Below, in pieces: positions 1-7,722 of a stretch of DNA of 35,722 nucleotides. The stretch comes from JBKBMT01 sp046295655 (GTDB taxonomy: Bacteria > Pseudomonadota > Alphaproteobacteria > Rhodobacterales > Rhodobacteraceae), in the NCBI GenBank assembly GCA_046295655.1, contig JBKBMT010000028.1:1-35722 (forward strand), written 5' to 3'. The notes under the pieces are model-generated. The model did not search any database, was not told the DNA's origin, and was given only the letters and a program-made list of their open reading frames with translations. Made by a program: the position numbers and the translations under genes. Every line of letters begins with the position of its first letter. Positions within the stretch are counted from its first letter, which is position 1.

Positions 1-420
1 GACCAGCCGGTGATACCCTTCGGCAGCTCGGGCCTGAAACTGTCGCTCTATCCCTTCCGCCATGCCCCGCTCCACCTGCACCGGGGCGAGACGGTCGTGG
101 TGCTGGCCGCGCAGCTTGCGCATCTGATGGGGTATCGCGAGATCATCATCCTCGGTGTCGATCTGGACTACAGCGGCGCGACCACCCACTTCTACGGCGG
201 CGGTCGCAAGGAAACCGAGCGTCTGGCCAACTTCCGTCCCGGCGGATCGGGGACGGAGATGGTCAACCTTGCGTTCCGCAACCTCCAGACCCTTGTTGCC
301 CCGGACGGATGCCGGCTGTTCAACGCAGCGCCGGGGGGCAAGCTCGACATGATCGAACGGGTCCGGTTCGAGGATCTGTTCGAGCCTCCTGCCTCTCGCG
401 CCGCGGCGGGGGGCGCATGA
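1..420 (+). CDS. 5'-truncated DUF115/GT42-like glycan protein
   Basis: Only the last ~139 codons are present; the reading frame is already open at base 1, so the true start lies upstream and the GTG at 10 should not be taken as the start. The fragment contains the segment EIIILGVDLDYSG followed by THFYGGG. A hydrophobic strand ending in G-[VIF]-D-[FY] is also seen near the end of the N-terminal domain of the NeuB fusion two genes downstream (YMVGFDF). It resembles the second half of Rossmann-like DUF115 (MptE-like) or GT42/CST-I sialyltransferase-like domains. The stop overlaps the next start as ATGA, so the two genes are translationally coupled. Inference: a transferase or related enzyme acting in assembly of a nonulosonate-type glycan. 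The exact family is uncertain. Confidence 0.55.
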   Translation, partial: DQPVIPFGSSGLKLSLYPFRHAPLHLHRGETVVVLAAQLAHLMGYREIIILGVDLDYSGATTHFYGGGRKETERLANFRPGGSGTEMVNLAFRNLQTLVAPDGCRLFNAAPGGKLDMIERVRFEDLFEPPASRAAAGGA

Positions 421-1184
421 CCGCGCCGCCCGCCCTGCCCCGCGACCGGCTTCCCACGCTCGGCGAGACACGGGCGCTGATGCGGGGGCTGATGGACCTC
501 GTGACCGCCCAGATGGACCGGATCGAGGCGGACCGATACGACATCACCCTGAAGCCCGACGGCAGCCCGGTGACGGCCGCCGATATCCTGGTGGAACGGC
601 TGATTCACGACTACCTGGCGGCGCATGTGCCGGATGTCGCCCTGGCCGGCGAGGAATCCTTTTCCGATGGCGATGCAACCGGAAGTGCAGGCTATTTCGC
701 CATCCTCGACCCGATCGACGGAACCGAGAATTTCTGTTCCGGCCTGAAGGAATGGGGCGTTTCCTTCACGCTGTGGCACGGCCGGACCCATCTTGGCAGC
801 CTGCTGTTCATGCCCGAACTCGGCGAGCATCTGATGACCGGCGACACGATCCGCCCGGTGCGGTCGCGGATACACGGGTTTTCGTCGTCGATGTGTCCCG
901 AGATCCTGGACGGAATGGCCGCGACGCGGGAAAGCCGGCTGATGGGTTGCGCGGTCTACAACCTCTACAATGTCGCGCGCGGGGCCTATGCGCGCTTCAC
1001 CAATCCGCGCGGGGCGCATGCCTGGGACCTGCTGCCGGGCCTGATGCTGGCGCGGGAGCACCGTTGCGAGATCACCGTGGAAGGACGGGAGTGGGATGGG
1101 GACTATCTCGAACCGGGTCGCAAGTATCGCGTCGACATTCGCCACCGATACGATCTTCATCCTGGGCAAGGGTCCGTCGGTTGA
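417..1184 (+). CDS. inositol monophosphatase-family phosphatase
   Basis: A 255-residue protein. It shows the three Mg-binding signatures of the IMPase/CysQ/FBPase fold: GEES at residues 78-81, DPIDGTENF at 98-106, and HAWDLLPG at 201-208 with the third metal Asp at 204. The start ATG at 417 overlaps the stop of the previous gene (ATGA), which makes it the preferred start. The family hydrolyses small phosphate esters such as myo-inositol-1-phosphate, PAP or sugar phosphates. Within a NeuB/NeuA-type cluster it could dephosphorylate a sugar intermediate, but that is inference from position. The last ~30 codons overlap the start of the next gene by 89 bp, and the tail after residue ~230 is not recognisable, so its end could be a frameshift-altered version. 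Confidence 0.85.
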   Translation: MTAPPALPRDRLPTLGETRALMRGLMDLVTAQMDRIEADRYDITLKPDGSPVTAADILVERLIHDYLAAHVPDVALAGEESFSDGDATGSAGYFAILDPIDGTENFCSGLKEWGVSFTLWHGRTHLGSLLFMPELGEHLMTGDTIRPVRSRIHGFSSSMCPEILDGMAATRESRLMGCAVYNLYNVARGAYARFTNPRGAHAWDLLPGLMLAREHRCEITVEGREWDGDYLEPGRKYRVDIRHRYDLHPGQGSVG

Positions 1185-2637
1185 CCGGATCCGGCCCGAG
1201 GTCTTTGCCAATGCGCTGGTGATCGGGCTGAACGATGCCGAACGCATCGTGCCCTGCGATATCTCGATCCTGCACGACGACTGGGTGCACGCGGCACTCG
1301 CGGCGAACGGCTACCGGTCGCGGCTCTATGTCACCTCGACCGGCCTTGCGCCGGCGCGCGGCGAGGTCGTGCGGGCGGCCTATGCGCCGGTATCACAGGA
1401 ACAGGCCGACGTGATGATGCAGCGGCTGGTCGCCGCCGATCCCGCAGCGGATTTCGTGATCGAGGAGGTGCTGTTCCTGTCGGCGCTGAAGCTCGCGCGG
1501 ATGATCGCGCAGGCCCGGGGGCGGACGCAGACCGTCTACATGGTCGGCTTCGATTTCACGCCCGACAAGGGCTATGCCCATGCCATCGACCGCGACTACG
1601 CCCCGCCGCAGCCCGAGGCCCGCGCGGCACGGATTACCCCGCAGGAATTCTATTTCCTCAACACGCTCTACATGCTGCGCGACAGCGAACTGGATATCCG
1701 TCATGTCGGCGAGCGCAATTTCTCGGCCCTGACCCCGGAGGACCTGAACGCCCATTTCCTGCCGGTCGCCGGTCCCGCCGGGGCACCGGGACGCGGGCAG
1801 GTTCTGGTGACGGCAGAACTGACCACCAACCATTTCGGCGACCGCCATCGGCTGGAGCGGATGATCCGCGCGGCCCGGGCAGCGGGCGCCGATTTCGTCA
1901 AGCTCCAGAAGCGGGATGTGGAAACCTTCTATCCCCGCGACCAGCTGGACGGAAAATACGTCTCGCCCTTCGGCACGACCTTCCGCGACTATCGTCACGC
2001 GCTGGAGCTTGACCGCGACGACTTCGACTTCGTGGACCGGCTCTGCCGGGATCTGGGCATCCGCTGGTTCGCCTCGGTGCTGGACGAACCCTCGTTCCGC
2101 TTCATCCAGGAATTCGAGCCCGAACTGGTCAAGCTGCCCTCGACCATCTCCGAGCACACCGACTACCTGGCCCATGTCGCGGGCAGTTACAGCGGCGGCA
2201 TCGTGCTGTCCACGGGGATGACCGATTCGGCCTACGAGACCTGGGTGCTGGAAACCTTCAGGCGCTGCGACAGGCTGTATCTGATGCAGGCCAACTCGGC
2301 CTATCCGACGCCGCAGACCGACTGCCACATCGGGGTGATCCGGCACTACCGGGACCTGTCCCGGGACGATCCGCGGATCGTGCCGGCCTATTCCAGCCAC
2401 GATTTCGGCTGGCTCGCATCGGCGCTGGCGGTCGCCGCCGGTGCCCGGATGGTGGAAAAGCACGTGAAGCTCGGCAATACCGAATGGGCCCATTTCGATG
2501 CCGTCGCGCTGGACCTGACCACCACCGAATTCGCCGACTATGTGGCGAAGATCCGCGAGGCCGAGACGATCTGCGGCTCGGAGGAGAAGAAGGTCAACGA
2601 CAGTGAACACCACAAGTACTTCCGCAAGGCGGTCTGA
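1096..2637 (+). CDS. GT42/DUF115-like domain fused to NeuB-type synthase
   Basis: A 513-residue two-domain protein. Residues ~17-225 form a Rossmann-like domain with FILGKGPSVD (21-30), as in the GxGPS nucleotide loop of CST-I/GT42 and DUF115 proteins, and YMVGFDF (148-154). Residues ~236-498 are a NeuB-family TIM barrel, which condenses phosphoenolpyruvate with an N-acyl hexosamine in sialic, legionaminic or related acid synthesis. Its signatures are TAELTTNHFGD (239-249), ADFVKLQ (265-271), LSTGM (371-375), ANSAYPTP (399-406), SSHDFG (433-438) and VEKHVKL (453-459). The protein stops at residue 513, so the C-terminal SAF/antifreeze-like domain of canonical NeuB is absent. ATG 1096 follows a purine-rich stretch (GGACGGGAG). 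It overlaps the upstream phosphatase gene by 89 bp, and no later ATG, GTG or TTG precedes the GKGPS loop in frame. The fusion joins a putative sugar transferase with the enzyme making its donor sugar; the substrate is unknown. Confidence 0.8.
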   Translation: MGTISNRVASIASTFATDTIFILGKGPSVDRIRPEVFANALVIGLNDAERIVPCDISILHDDWVHAALAANGYRSRLYVTSTGLAPARGEVVRAAYAPVSQEQADVMMQRLVAADPAADFVIEEVLFLSALKLARMIAQARGRTQTVYMVGFDFTPDKGYAHAIDRDYAPPQPEARAARITPQEFYFLNTLYMLRDSELDIRHVGERNFSALTPEDLNAHFLPVAGPAGAPGRGQVLVTAELTTNHFGDRHRLERMIRAARAAGADFVKLQKRDVETFYPRDQLDGKYVSPFGTTFRDYRHALELDRDDFDFVDRLCRDLGIRWFASVLDEPSFRFIQEFEPELVKLPSTISEHTDYLAHVAGSYSGGIVLSTGMTDSAYETWVLETFRRCDRLYLMQANSAYPTPQTDCHIGVIRHYRDLSRDDPRIVPAYSSHDFGWLASALAVAAGARMVEKHVKLGNTEWAHFDAVALDLTTTEFADYVAKIREAETICGSEEKKVNDSEHHKYFRKAV

Positions 2638-3790
2638 CCCGGCCGATCCACCGGGGTTCCGGCTGTATCGCGAGATCCGCCGGCTCATGGAGACGGATGC
2701 GGAAGACTGCGTGATCGAGGCCCGGATCGCGCGCTTCGCTGCAGGGGCGCGCAGGATGGCCCTGGCGGACCGGGACGACCTGCGACGGACCGAGTCGCTG
2801 TTCCGCCGCGCCTCCGACAGCCTCAAGCGGCGGGTCTATCCGATCCTGGTCGAGGCGCTCGGCGCCGAGGGACTGTCGGAAAAGCTGAACATCTATGCCC
2901 AGCGGGCGGGCACCGACCTGGCGCCCGTCTGTTCCTTCACCGCCGCGATGAGCCTGCGCGCCCGGCGCCGGCAGGCGCTGCCGGAGACGGCGGCGGAACT
3001 CTACCTTATCGACAAGGACGACGGCGGCCGCTTTGCCAGGGCGCTGGGGGTGCCCGTCGCCCGCCGCGATACGGCGCTCTACGACTGGCGTGAACTTCCC
3101 CTGGAACCCGGCACGGTGGTCAAGCCGCGCAACGGCGAAGGCTCCCGCGGGGTCTTCGTGATCCGTACCGAGGCCGAAGTGCTGGAGATCAAGACCGGCA
3201 CCTGGCTGAGCGGCGGGGTCTCTGCGCTGCGGCCCCGGATCGCGCATCTGGTCGGGACGGGCTTCGTGCCCCGGGATCGCTGGATCCGCGAGGATTTCGT
3301 GACCGAGGACCCCGCGACCGGCGCGCTGGCGCGGGATTTCAAGGTATTCGCCTTCTACGGCGACTGCCCGCTGATCTGGGAGATGATCCGCCAGCCCACC
3401 ACCGCCGCCTGCTGGTGGGGTCCGGACGGGCGGGCGGTGGATGCGGGGCAGCTGTTTTCCTACTATCCGCATTTCGACGGCATCGGTTTTCCGCCGGCGG
3501 TGCTGGACCTTGCCCGCCGGATCAGCCGCGAGATCCCGGCACCTTTCCTGCGTCTCGACATCCTGAACGGCCATGACGGCCCGGTTCTGGGCGAATTCAC
3601 CGGCCATTCTGGCAACTACGACCGGATGAACCGCGAATGGGACCGCCGGCTGGGCGAGGCCTTCCTGGCCGCCGAGGCCCGGCTGCACGCCGATCTGATC
3701 CGCGGCAGGCGGTTCGATACCTTCCTGTCCTGCTTTCCGACCTACGGCGCCCCACCCGGGCCGGCCATCTTTCCGAGGCATGCATCATGA
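2603..3790 (+). CDS. TupA-like ATP-grasp protein
   Basis: 395 residues from the GTG at 2603. This start is chosen because GAGGAGAAGAAGG lies just before it and it overlaps the NeuB-fusion stop by only 35 bp; in-frame upstream starts would overlap more. Visible ATP-grasp elements are VVKPRNGEGSRGV (172-184; lysine plus glycine-rich loop), RDFKVFAFYG (244-253), FLRLDILN (315-322) and LGEFTGHSG (329-337), where the acidic and amide residues would bind Mg-ATP. The pattern fits the teichuronopeptide-biosynthesis TupA-like branch found in polysaccharide clusters. ATP-grasp enzymes join a carboxylate to an amine or thiol. Here it might amidate or ligate an amino acid onto a sugar acid, but substrate and product are inferred only from context. 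The stop overlaps the next start as ATGA. Confidence 0.7.
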   Translation: MNTTSTSARRSDPADPPGFRLYREIRRLMETDAEDCVIEARIARFAAGARRMALADRDDLRRTESLFRRASDSLKRRVYPILVEALGAEGLSEKLNIYAQRAGTDLAPVCSFTAAMSLRARRRQALPETAAELYLIDKDDGGRFARALGVPVARRDTALYDWRELPLEPGTVVKPRNGEGSRGVFVIRTEAEVLEIKTGTWLSGGVSALRPRIAHLVGTGFVPRDRWIREDFVTEDPATGALARDFKVFAFYGDCPLIWEMIRQPTTAACWWGPDGRAVDAGQLFSYYPHFDGIGFPPAVLDLARRISREIPAPFLRLDILNGHDGPVLGEFTGHSGNYDRMNREWDRRLGEAFLAAEARLHADLIRGRRFDTFLSCFPTYGAPPGPAIFPRHAS

Positions 3791-4500
3791 CCGACCCGAT
3801 CATCGCCCTGATCCCCGCCCGCGCCGGCAGCGAGCGGGTGAAGCACAAGAACACCCGTCCCTTCGCGGGCATCCCGGGCGGTCTGCTGGAGCTGAAGCTG
3901 CGGCAGCTGACCGCCGTGCCCGAGGTGGCGAAGGTCATCGTCTCCAGCAACGATCCGGTGGTGCTGGACTATGTGGCCCGCTGGGGGCGCGAAACCGACA
4001 GCCGTTTCGTCGCCTCGGAACGGCCCGACGAGCTGGGCCGGTCCTCGACCTCGATGACGGACTTCATCCGCTATTCGGCGACGCTGGAAGCCGAGGGCGT
4101 GATGATGATGACCCATGTCACCCATCCCTTCATCACCTCGGCGGTGTTCCGCGAGATCATCGCAAGCTGGCGCGCCGCCGTCGCCCGGGGCCATGACAGT
4201 CTGGTGACCGTGACCCGGCTTCACAAGTTCATCTGGGACGAGAACGGCCCGTGGAACTATGACAATTCGGTCGAGAAATGGCCGCGCAGCCAGGATCTCA
4301 AGCCGCTGTTCGAGATCAACCATGCCGCCTATCTGATGCCGTTCGCCCTGATGCGCGAAGTGGGCGACCGGATCGGCCGGCGGCCGTTTCTGCACGAACT
4401 GCCGGAGAACGTGGCCATGGACATCGACTGGGAGGACCAGTTCCAGCTTCTGGGCGACATCGCCGAGGCCAAGCGGGCGCGTGGCATCAGCCTGATATGA
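3787..4500 (+). CDS. acylneuraminate cytidylyltransferase-like (NeuA family)
   Basis: A 237-residue protein. It begins with the nucleotidyltransferase signature IPARAGSERVKHKN (residues ~9-22), which binds CTP in NeuA, KdsB and PseF-type enzymes, followed by VSSNDP and, near the C-terminus, AMDIDWEDQF, the family's metal-binding D-x-D-x-x-D-type motif. These enzymes activate nonulosonic acids as CMP-sugars, the donors for sialyltransferase-like enzymes. That fits the NeuB domain and the GT42/DUF115-like domains encoded just upstream. The start at 3787 overlaps the previous stop by 4 nt. The gene is the last of the block and is followed 1 nt after its stop by a perfect inverted repeat. The exact sugar (sialic, legionaminic, pseudaminic or other) cannot be read from the sequence. 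Confidence 0.82.
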   Translation: MTDPIIALIPARAGSERVKHKNTRPFAGIPGGLLELKLRQLTAVPEVAKVIVSSNDPVVLDYVARWGRETDSRFVASERPDELGRSSTSMTDFIRYSATLEAEGVMMMTHVTHPFITSAVFREIIASWRAAVARGHDSLVTVTRLHKFIWDENGPWNYDNSVEKWPRSQDLKPLFEINHAAYLMPFALMREVGDRIGRRPFLHELPENVAMDIDWEDQFQLLGDIAEAKRARGISLI

Positions 4501-4501
4501 C

Positions 4502-4532
4502 GGAACCCGCCGGGGCGGCTCCGGCGGGTTCC
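4502..4532. terminator. bidirectional hairpin between NeuA-like gene and icd
   Basis: A perfect 12-bp inverted repeat (arms 4502-4513 and 4521-4532) with a 7-nt loop sits between the two convergent stop codons. There is no strong T-run on either strand, so termination efficiency is uncertain; the position fits a shared terminator. Confidence 0.65.
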
Positions 4533-4555
4533 TGCAGTCCGGGCGTCGCAGCGCC

Positions 4556-5770
4556 TCAGCCGGCCAGCGCCTTGTTCAGGTATTCGTCCACCTTCTCGAG
4601 ATAGCCCATGGTGGTCAACCATTTCTGGTCCGGGCCCACCAGCAGCGCCAGATCCTTGGTCATGTACCCGTCCTCGACCGCCTGAACGGTGACCCGTTCC
4701 AGCGTCTCGGCGAAGTTCATCAGGGCCGCGTTGTCGTCGAGCTTGGCGCGATGCTTGAGGCCGCCGGTCCAGGCGTAGATCGAGGCGATGGAGTTGGTCG
4801 AAGTCTCCCTGCCCTTCTGATGCTCGCGGTAGTGGCGCGTCACCGTGCCGTGCGCGGCCTCGGCCTCGACCGTCTTGCCGTCGGGCGTCATCAGGACCGA
4901 GGTCATCAGCCCGAGGCTGCCGAAGCCCTGCGCCACGGTGTCGGACTGCACGTCGCCGTCATAGTTCTTGCAGGCCCAGACATAACCACCGGACCATTTC
5001 AGCGCACTGGCTACCATGTCGTCGATCAGACGGTGTTCGTAGGTGATGCCCCTGGCCTTGAACTGCTCCTCGAACTCCTCCTCGTAGACCTTCTGGAACA
5101 GATCCTTGAAGCGGCCGTCATAGGCCTTGAGGATGGTGTTCTTGGTGGACAGGTAGACCGGCCAGCCAAGGTTCAGGCCATAGTTCATGCTGGCCCGCGC
5201 GAAATCGATGATCGACTGGTCGAGGTTGTACATCGCCATCGCCACGCCCGAGCCGGGGGCGTCGAACACCTCGCGCTCGATCACCTCGCCGTCTTCGCCG
5301 ACGAACCTGATCGTGAGCTTGCCCTTGCCGGGAAAGCGGAAGTCGGTGGCGCGGTACTGGTCGCCGAAGGCATGGCGGCCGACGACGATGGGCTGGGTCC
5401 AGCCCGGCACCAGGCGCGGCACGTTGCGGCAGATGATCGGCTGACGGAAGATCACCCCGCCCAGGATGTTGCGGATCGTGCCGTTGGGCGACTTCCACAT
5501 CTCCTTCAACCCGAATTCCTCGACCCGGGCCTCGTCGGGGGTGATGGTCGCACATTTGACACCGACGCCGTATTTCCTGATCGCATGGGCGGCGTCGATG
5601 GTGATCTGGTCGTTGGTCCGGTCGCGTTCCTCGATCCCGAGGTCGTAGTATTTCAGGTCGATGTCGAGATAGGGCAGGATCAGCTTCTTCTTGATGAAGT
5701 CCCAGATGATCCGGGTCATCTCGTCGCCGTCGAGTTCGACGACGGGGTTCTCAACCTTGATCTTGGTCAT
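4556..5770 (-). CDS. icd: NADP-dependent isocitrate dehydrogenase
   Basis: 404 residues, the usual length of the homodimeric eukaryotic-like NADP-IDH (type II) common in alphaproteobacteria. It oxidatively decarboxylates isocitrate to 2-oxoglutarate in the TCA cycle, producing NADPH in the cytosol. Visible landmarks are VVELDGDEMTRI (10-21), NDQIT (53-57), the isocitrate-binding segment KSPNGTIRNILGG (93-105), VVGRHAFGDQYR (129-140), the metal-binding YDGDVQSD and the cofactor loop EAAHGTVTRHYR. The ATG whose complement is at 5768-5770 is chosen because the protein then begins at the family's normal N-terminus (MTKIKVENPVVELDGDEM) and a GAAGGGGCC stretch precedes it. Upstream in-frame codons give no recognisable sequence. 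It is a single gene, divergent from the VPLPA-CTERM gene and convergent with the glycan block. Confidence 0.97.
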   Translation of the reverse strand: MTKIKVENPVVELDGDEMTRIIWDFIKKKLILPYLDIDLKYYDLGIEERDRTNDQITIDAAHAIRKYGVGVKCATITPDEARVEEFGLKEMWKSPNGTIRNILGGVIFRQPIICRNVPRLVPGWTQPIVVGRHAFGDQYRATDFRFPGKGKLTIRFVGEDGEVIEREVFDAPGSGVAMAMYNLDQSIIDFARASMNYGLNLGWPVYLSTKNTILKAYDGRFKDLFQKVYEEEFEEQFKARGITYEHRLIDDMVASALKWSGGYVWACKNYDGDVQSDTVAQGFGSLGLMTSVLMTPDGKTVEAEAAHGTVTRHYREHQKGRETSTNSIASIYAWTGGLKHRAKLDDNAALMNFAETLERVTVQAVEDGYMTKDLALLVGPDQKWLTTMGYLEKVDEYLNKALAG

Positions 5771-5994
5771 GTCCGGCCCCTTCGATGGCTTTCGTTCGGC
5801 TGCGCCATAGCCGATTCCGCCGCGCGAGGGAAGATGGTATGCGTTTGTATACCGAAACGTCGCACCTCCGCCCCCGCCCCTTGCGCAGGCACCATGTGGC
5901 GCCGACGGAAACACTGTGTCGAGCGTCGCCGGCTATGTCCGGGGCGGCACTTGTGGCACAAGTTGGGCAAGATCGTGGTATCGGAACGGTAGGA
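5771..5994. promoter_or_regulatory. divergent intergenic region, icd / VPLPA-CTERM gene
   Basis: This 224-bp gap must hold promoters for both flanking genes. Two short inverted repeats stand out: GGTAT-8-ATACC at 5836-5853, nearer icd, and the perfect CTTGTG-G-CACAAG at 5950-5962, ~30 bp before the plus-strand start. Neither belongs to a site I recognise, and no convincing -35/-10 pair is visible. Confidence 0.35.
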
Positions 5995-6597
5995 ATGTTC
6001 AGGATCATCGCCCTCGCCGCCGCCCTGGCAACAACCGCAGTGCCGGCCCGGGCCGCCATCGTCTCGGCCGACTTCAGCGCGCTTTTCGACCTTCCGTCGA
6101 GGGCCTCCGGGCCGCGCATCCTCGCCGCCGGCGGCCGGACGGTGGCGCACGGGCCGGAACTGACCGTCGCGGACGAGACGCAGAACCCCTCGGGATGGCT
6201 CGGCCTTGCGACGGTGGACATCAACCCCGCCGGGCTGATCGTCCTGCGCGGCGATCTCGGCGAGGGTGCGGGGGACTACGACCTGATCTCGGTCACGATC
6301 GGCGCAATCCGGTTCGCATCGAAGCTGCGGATTGCCGGCGTGGTCGAGACCATGTCGAACCTGCTCGATCCGGACTGGACGGTGGTTCAGCCACTCGTCA
6401 GCTTCACCGACGACAGCGTGACCATCACCTATGACGCGACGGGGTTCGGATCGGTCGCCGACCTTCAGATTTCGGACGGCGGGTTCTCGAAGTTCCAGCT
6501 TCTGCTGGAACCGGCGGCGGTGCCGCTGCCGGCCGGGCTGCCGTTGCTTCTGCTGGGTCTCGGGGGGCTCGCCGCATTGCGCCGGAGGCGGATCTGA
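5995..6597 (+). CDS. secreted VPLPA-CTERM sorting-domain protein
   Basis: A 200-residue protein. It has an N-terminal signal peptide (MFRIIALAAALATTAVPARA, about residues 1-20) and a body without a recognised domain. The tail reads VPLPAGLPLLLLGLGGLAALRRRR: the VPLPA motif, one hydrophobic helix and a terminal Arg cluster. This is the tripartite VPLPA-CTERM signal, a PEP-CTERM variant frequent in Rhodobacterales and thought to be handled by a dedicated exosortase. The mature protein is therefore expected outside the inner membrane, perhaps linked to exopolysaccharide. ATG 5995 is chosen because it places the signal peptide exactly at the N-terminus and is preceded by GTAGGA. No exosortase gene lies in this window. 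Function is unknown. Confidence 0.82.
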   Translation: MFRIIALAAALATTAVPARAAIVSADFSALFDLPSRASGPRILAAGGRTVAHGPELTVADETQNPSGWLGLATVDINPAGLIVLRGDLGEGAGDYDLISVTIGAIRFASKLRIAGVVETMSNLLDPDWTVVQPLVSFTDDSVTITYDATGFGSVADLQISDGGFSKFQLLLEPAAVPLPAGLPLLLLGLGGLAALRRRRI

Positions 6598-6598
6598 G

Positions 6599-6617
6599 AG
6601 CGGCCGGCGAAGCCGCT
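6599..6617. terminator. short hairpin between convergent genes
   Basis: AGCGGC (6599-6604) and GCCGCT (6612-6617) form a 6-bp stem with a 7-nt loop. It begins just after the VPLPA-CTERM stop and reaches the last codon of the minus-strand gene. No T-run is present; proposed as a weak shared terminator. Confidence 0.4.
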
Positions 6618-6879
6618 AGTGACCCACGCTCAGGTCGCGGGGCGCCTCGGGGGCATCCCCGCCCTCGCGCCGGGCGACCAGCGTCCTGGCAAGGAAATCT
6701 CGCCCACGCCGTTCGGCAAGACGGATCCGGATCGAGGTCATGAAGGCTTCCTGCAGCGTCGGGGACGAGGCGCCGATCACCCGCGCGACCTTCTCGTAGA
6801 ACCGGTCGTCCTCCAGCTCGTCCAGTGCGGCGATCACATCCCGCGCCAGCGCATCGGCCAGATCCTCGGTCACGCCCAT
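6616..6879 (-). CDS. small conserved-looking protein of unknown function
   Basis: An 87-residue, charged, mostly helical protein with no signal peptide or membrane segment. Its start overlaps the stop of the upstream alpha/beta hydrolase gene by one base (TGATG), so it is probably translated by re-initiation and co-expressed. I recognise no family. The segment LADALARDVIAALDELEDD near the N-terminus looks like an amphipathic helix. The tight coupling suggests a real gene; no function is proposed. Confidence 0.65.
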   Translation of the reverse strand: MGVTEDLADALARDVIAALDELEDDRFYEKVARVIGASSPTLQEAFMTSIRIRLAERRGRDFLARTLVARREGGDAPEAPRDLSVGH

Positions 6880-7538
6880 CAGCGGGTTCCTTCCGTCATG
6901 CGGCGGCGGACATATTCGGTGACATGACCGATCATCGGCTTCATGTGTGCCTCGTCATCCTCGAAGAAATGCCCCGCACCCTCGATCTGCGTGTGGGTGA
7001 TGGTGATGCCCTTCTGCTCGTGCAGCTTGGCCACGAGGCCGGCGGTGTCCTTGGGCGGGGCGATCCGGTCCGCCGTCCCGTGAATGATAAGGCCCGAGGC
7101 GGGACAGGGCGCAAGGAAGCTGAAGTCGTAGAGGTTGGCCGGCGGCGCGACCGAGATGAAGCCGGTGATCTCGGGCCGCCGCATCAGAAGCTGCATGCCG
7201 ATCCAGGCGCCGAAGGAAAAGCCCGCAACCCAGCAGTGCTTGGCGTTCTGGTTCATCGACTGGAGGTAGTCGAGCGCCGAGGCGGCGTCGCTGAGCTCGC
7301 CGATGCCCTGGTCGTATTCGCCCTGGCTGCGACCAACGCCCCGGAAGTTGAACCGCAGCACCGTGAACCCGAGATTGTAGAAGGCGTAGTGCAGGTTGTA
7401 GACGACGCGGTTGTTCATCGTCCCGCCGTACTGGGGATGCGGGTGCAGGACGATGGCGATCGGCGCGTCACGTTCCTTCTGCGGGTGATAGCGACCCTCG
7501 AGGCGGCCTTCCGGACCGGGAAAAATCACTTCGGGCAT
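6879..7538 (-). CDS. alpha/beta hydrolase
   Basis: 219 residues with a complete catalytic triad in the usual order: Ser108 in GFSFG (106-110, GxSxG nucleophile elbow), Asp157 in GTADRI and His190 in GAGHFF. The N-terminal HPHPQYGGTMNN (32-43) and FNFRGVGRSQG (64-73) are typical of a small cytosolic hydrolase group of proteobacteria that lacks a lid domain. Substrate is unknown. There is no signal peptide. The gene leads a two-gene unit with the small protein downstream and is divergent from iscR, with a 184-bp intergenic gap. Confidence 0.85.
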   Translation of the reverse strand: MPEVIFPGPEGRLEGRYHPQKERDAPIAIVLHPHPQYGGTMNNRVVYNLHYAFYNLGFTVLRFNFRGVGRSQGEYDQGIGELSDAASALDYLQSMNQNAKHCWVAGFSFGAWIGMQLLMRRPEITGFISVAPPANLYDFSFLAPCPASGLIIHGTADRIAPPKDTAGLVAKLHEQKGITITHTQIEGAGHFFEDDEAHMKPMIGHVTEYVRRRMTEGTR

Positions 7539-7722
7539 GGGTTCGCCTGTCTTTCCCTGCGCTGGGACAGAACCCGACGCGCCGGCCGGTCCCGCCCTGA
7601 ACTTCGTGTCGACCGCCGCATCCGGGCGCCCCGACGGCTTCCGGCGCGACCGAAAGTGAGTTAAGGCCCGGGAAAGCCGGCGTCAATGGCAACCGGGACG
7701 ACCGGCAGTCGGAGAGTAGACG

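Noticed and set aside
1393..3781. Long open frames on the minus strand opposite the glycan genes
   Set aside because: Their translations are Arg/Gly/His-rich without motifs, and the plus-strand genes in the same place have clear family signatures; GC-rich codon bias keeps antisense frames open.
7539..7722. IscR-binding or iron-responsive box upstream of iscR
   Set aside because: I could not match any stretch to a known box with confidence; only a weak TTCCGG-17-TAAGGC pair is visible.
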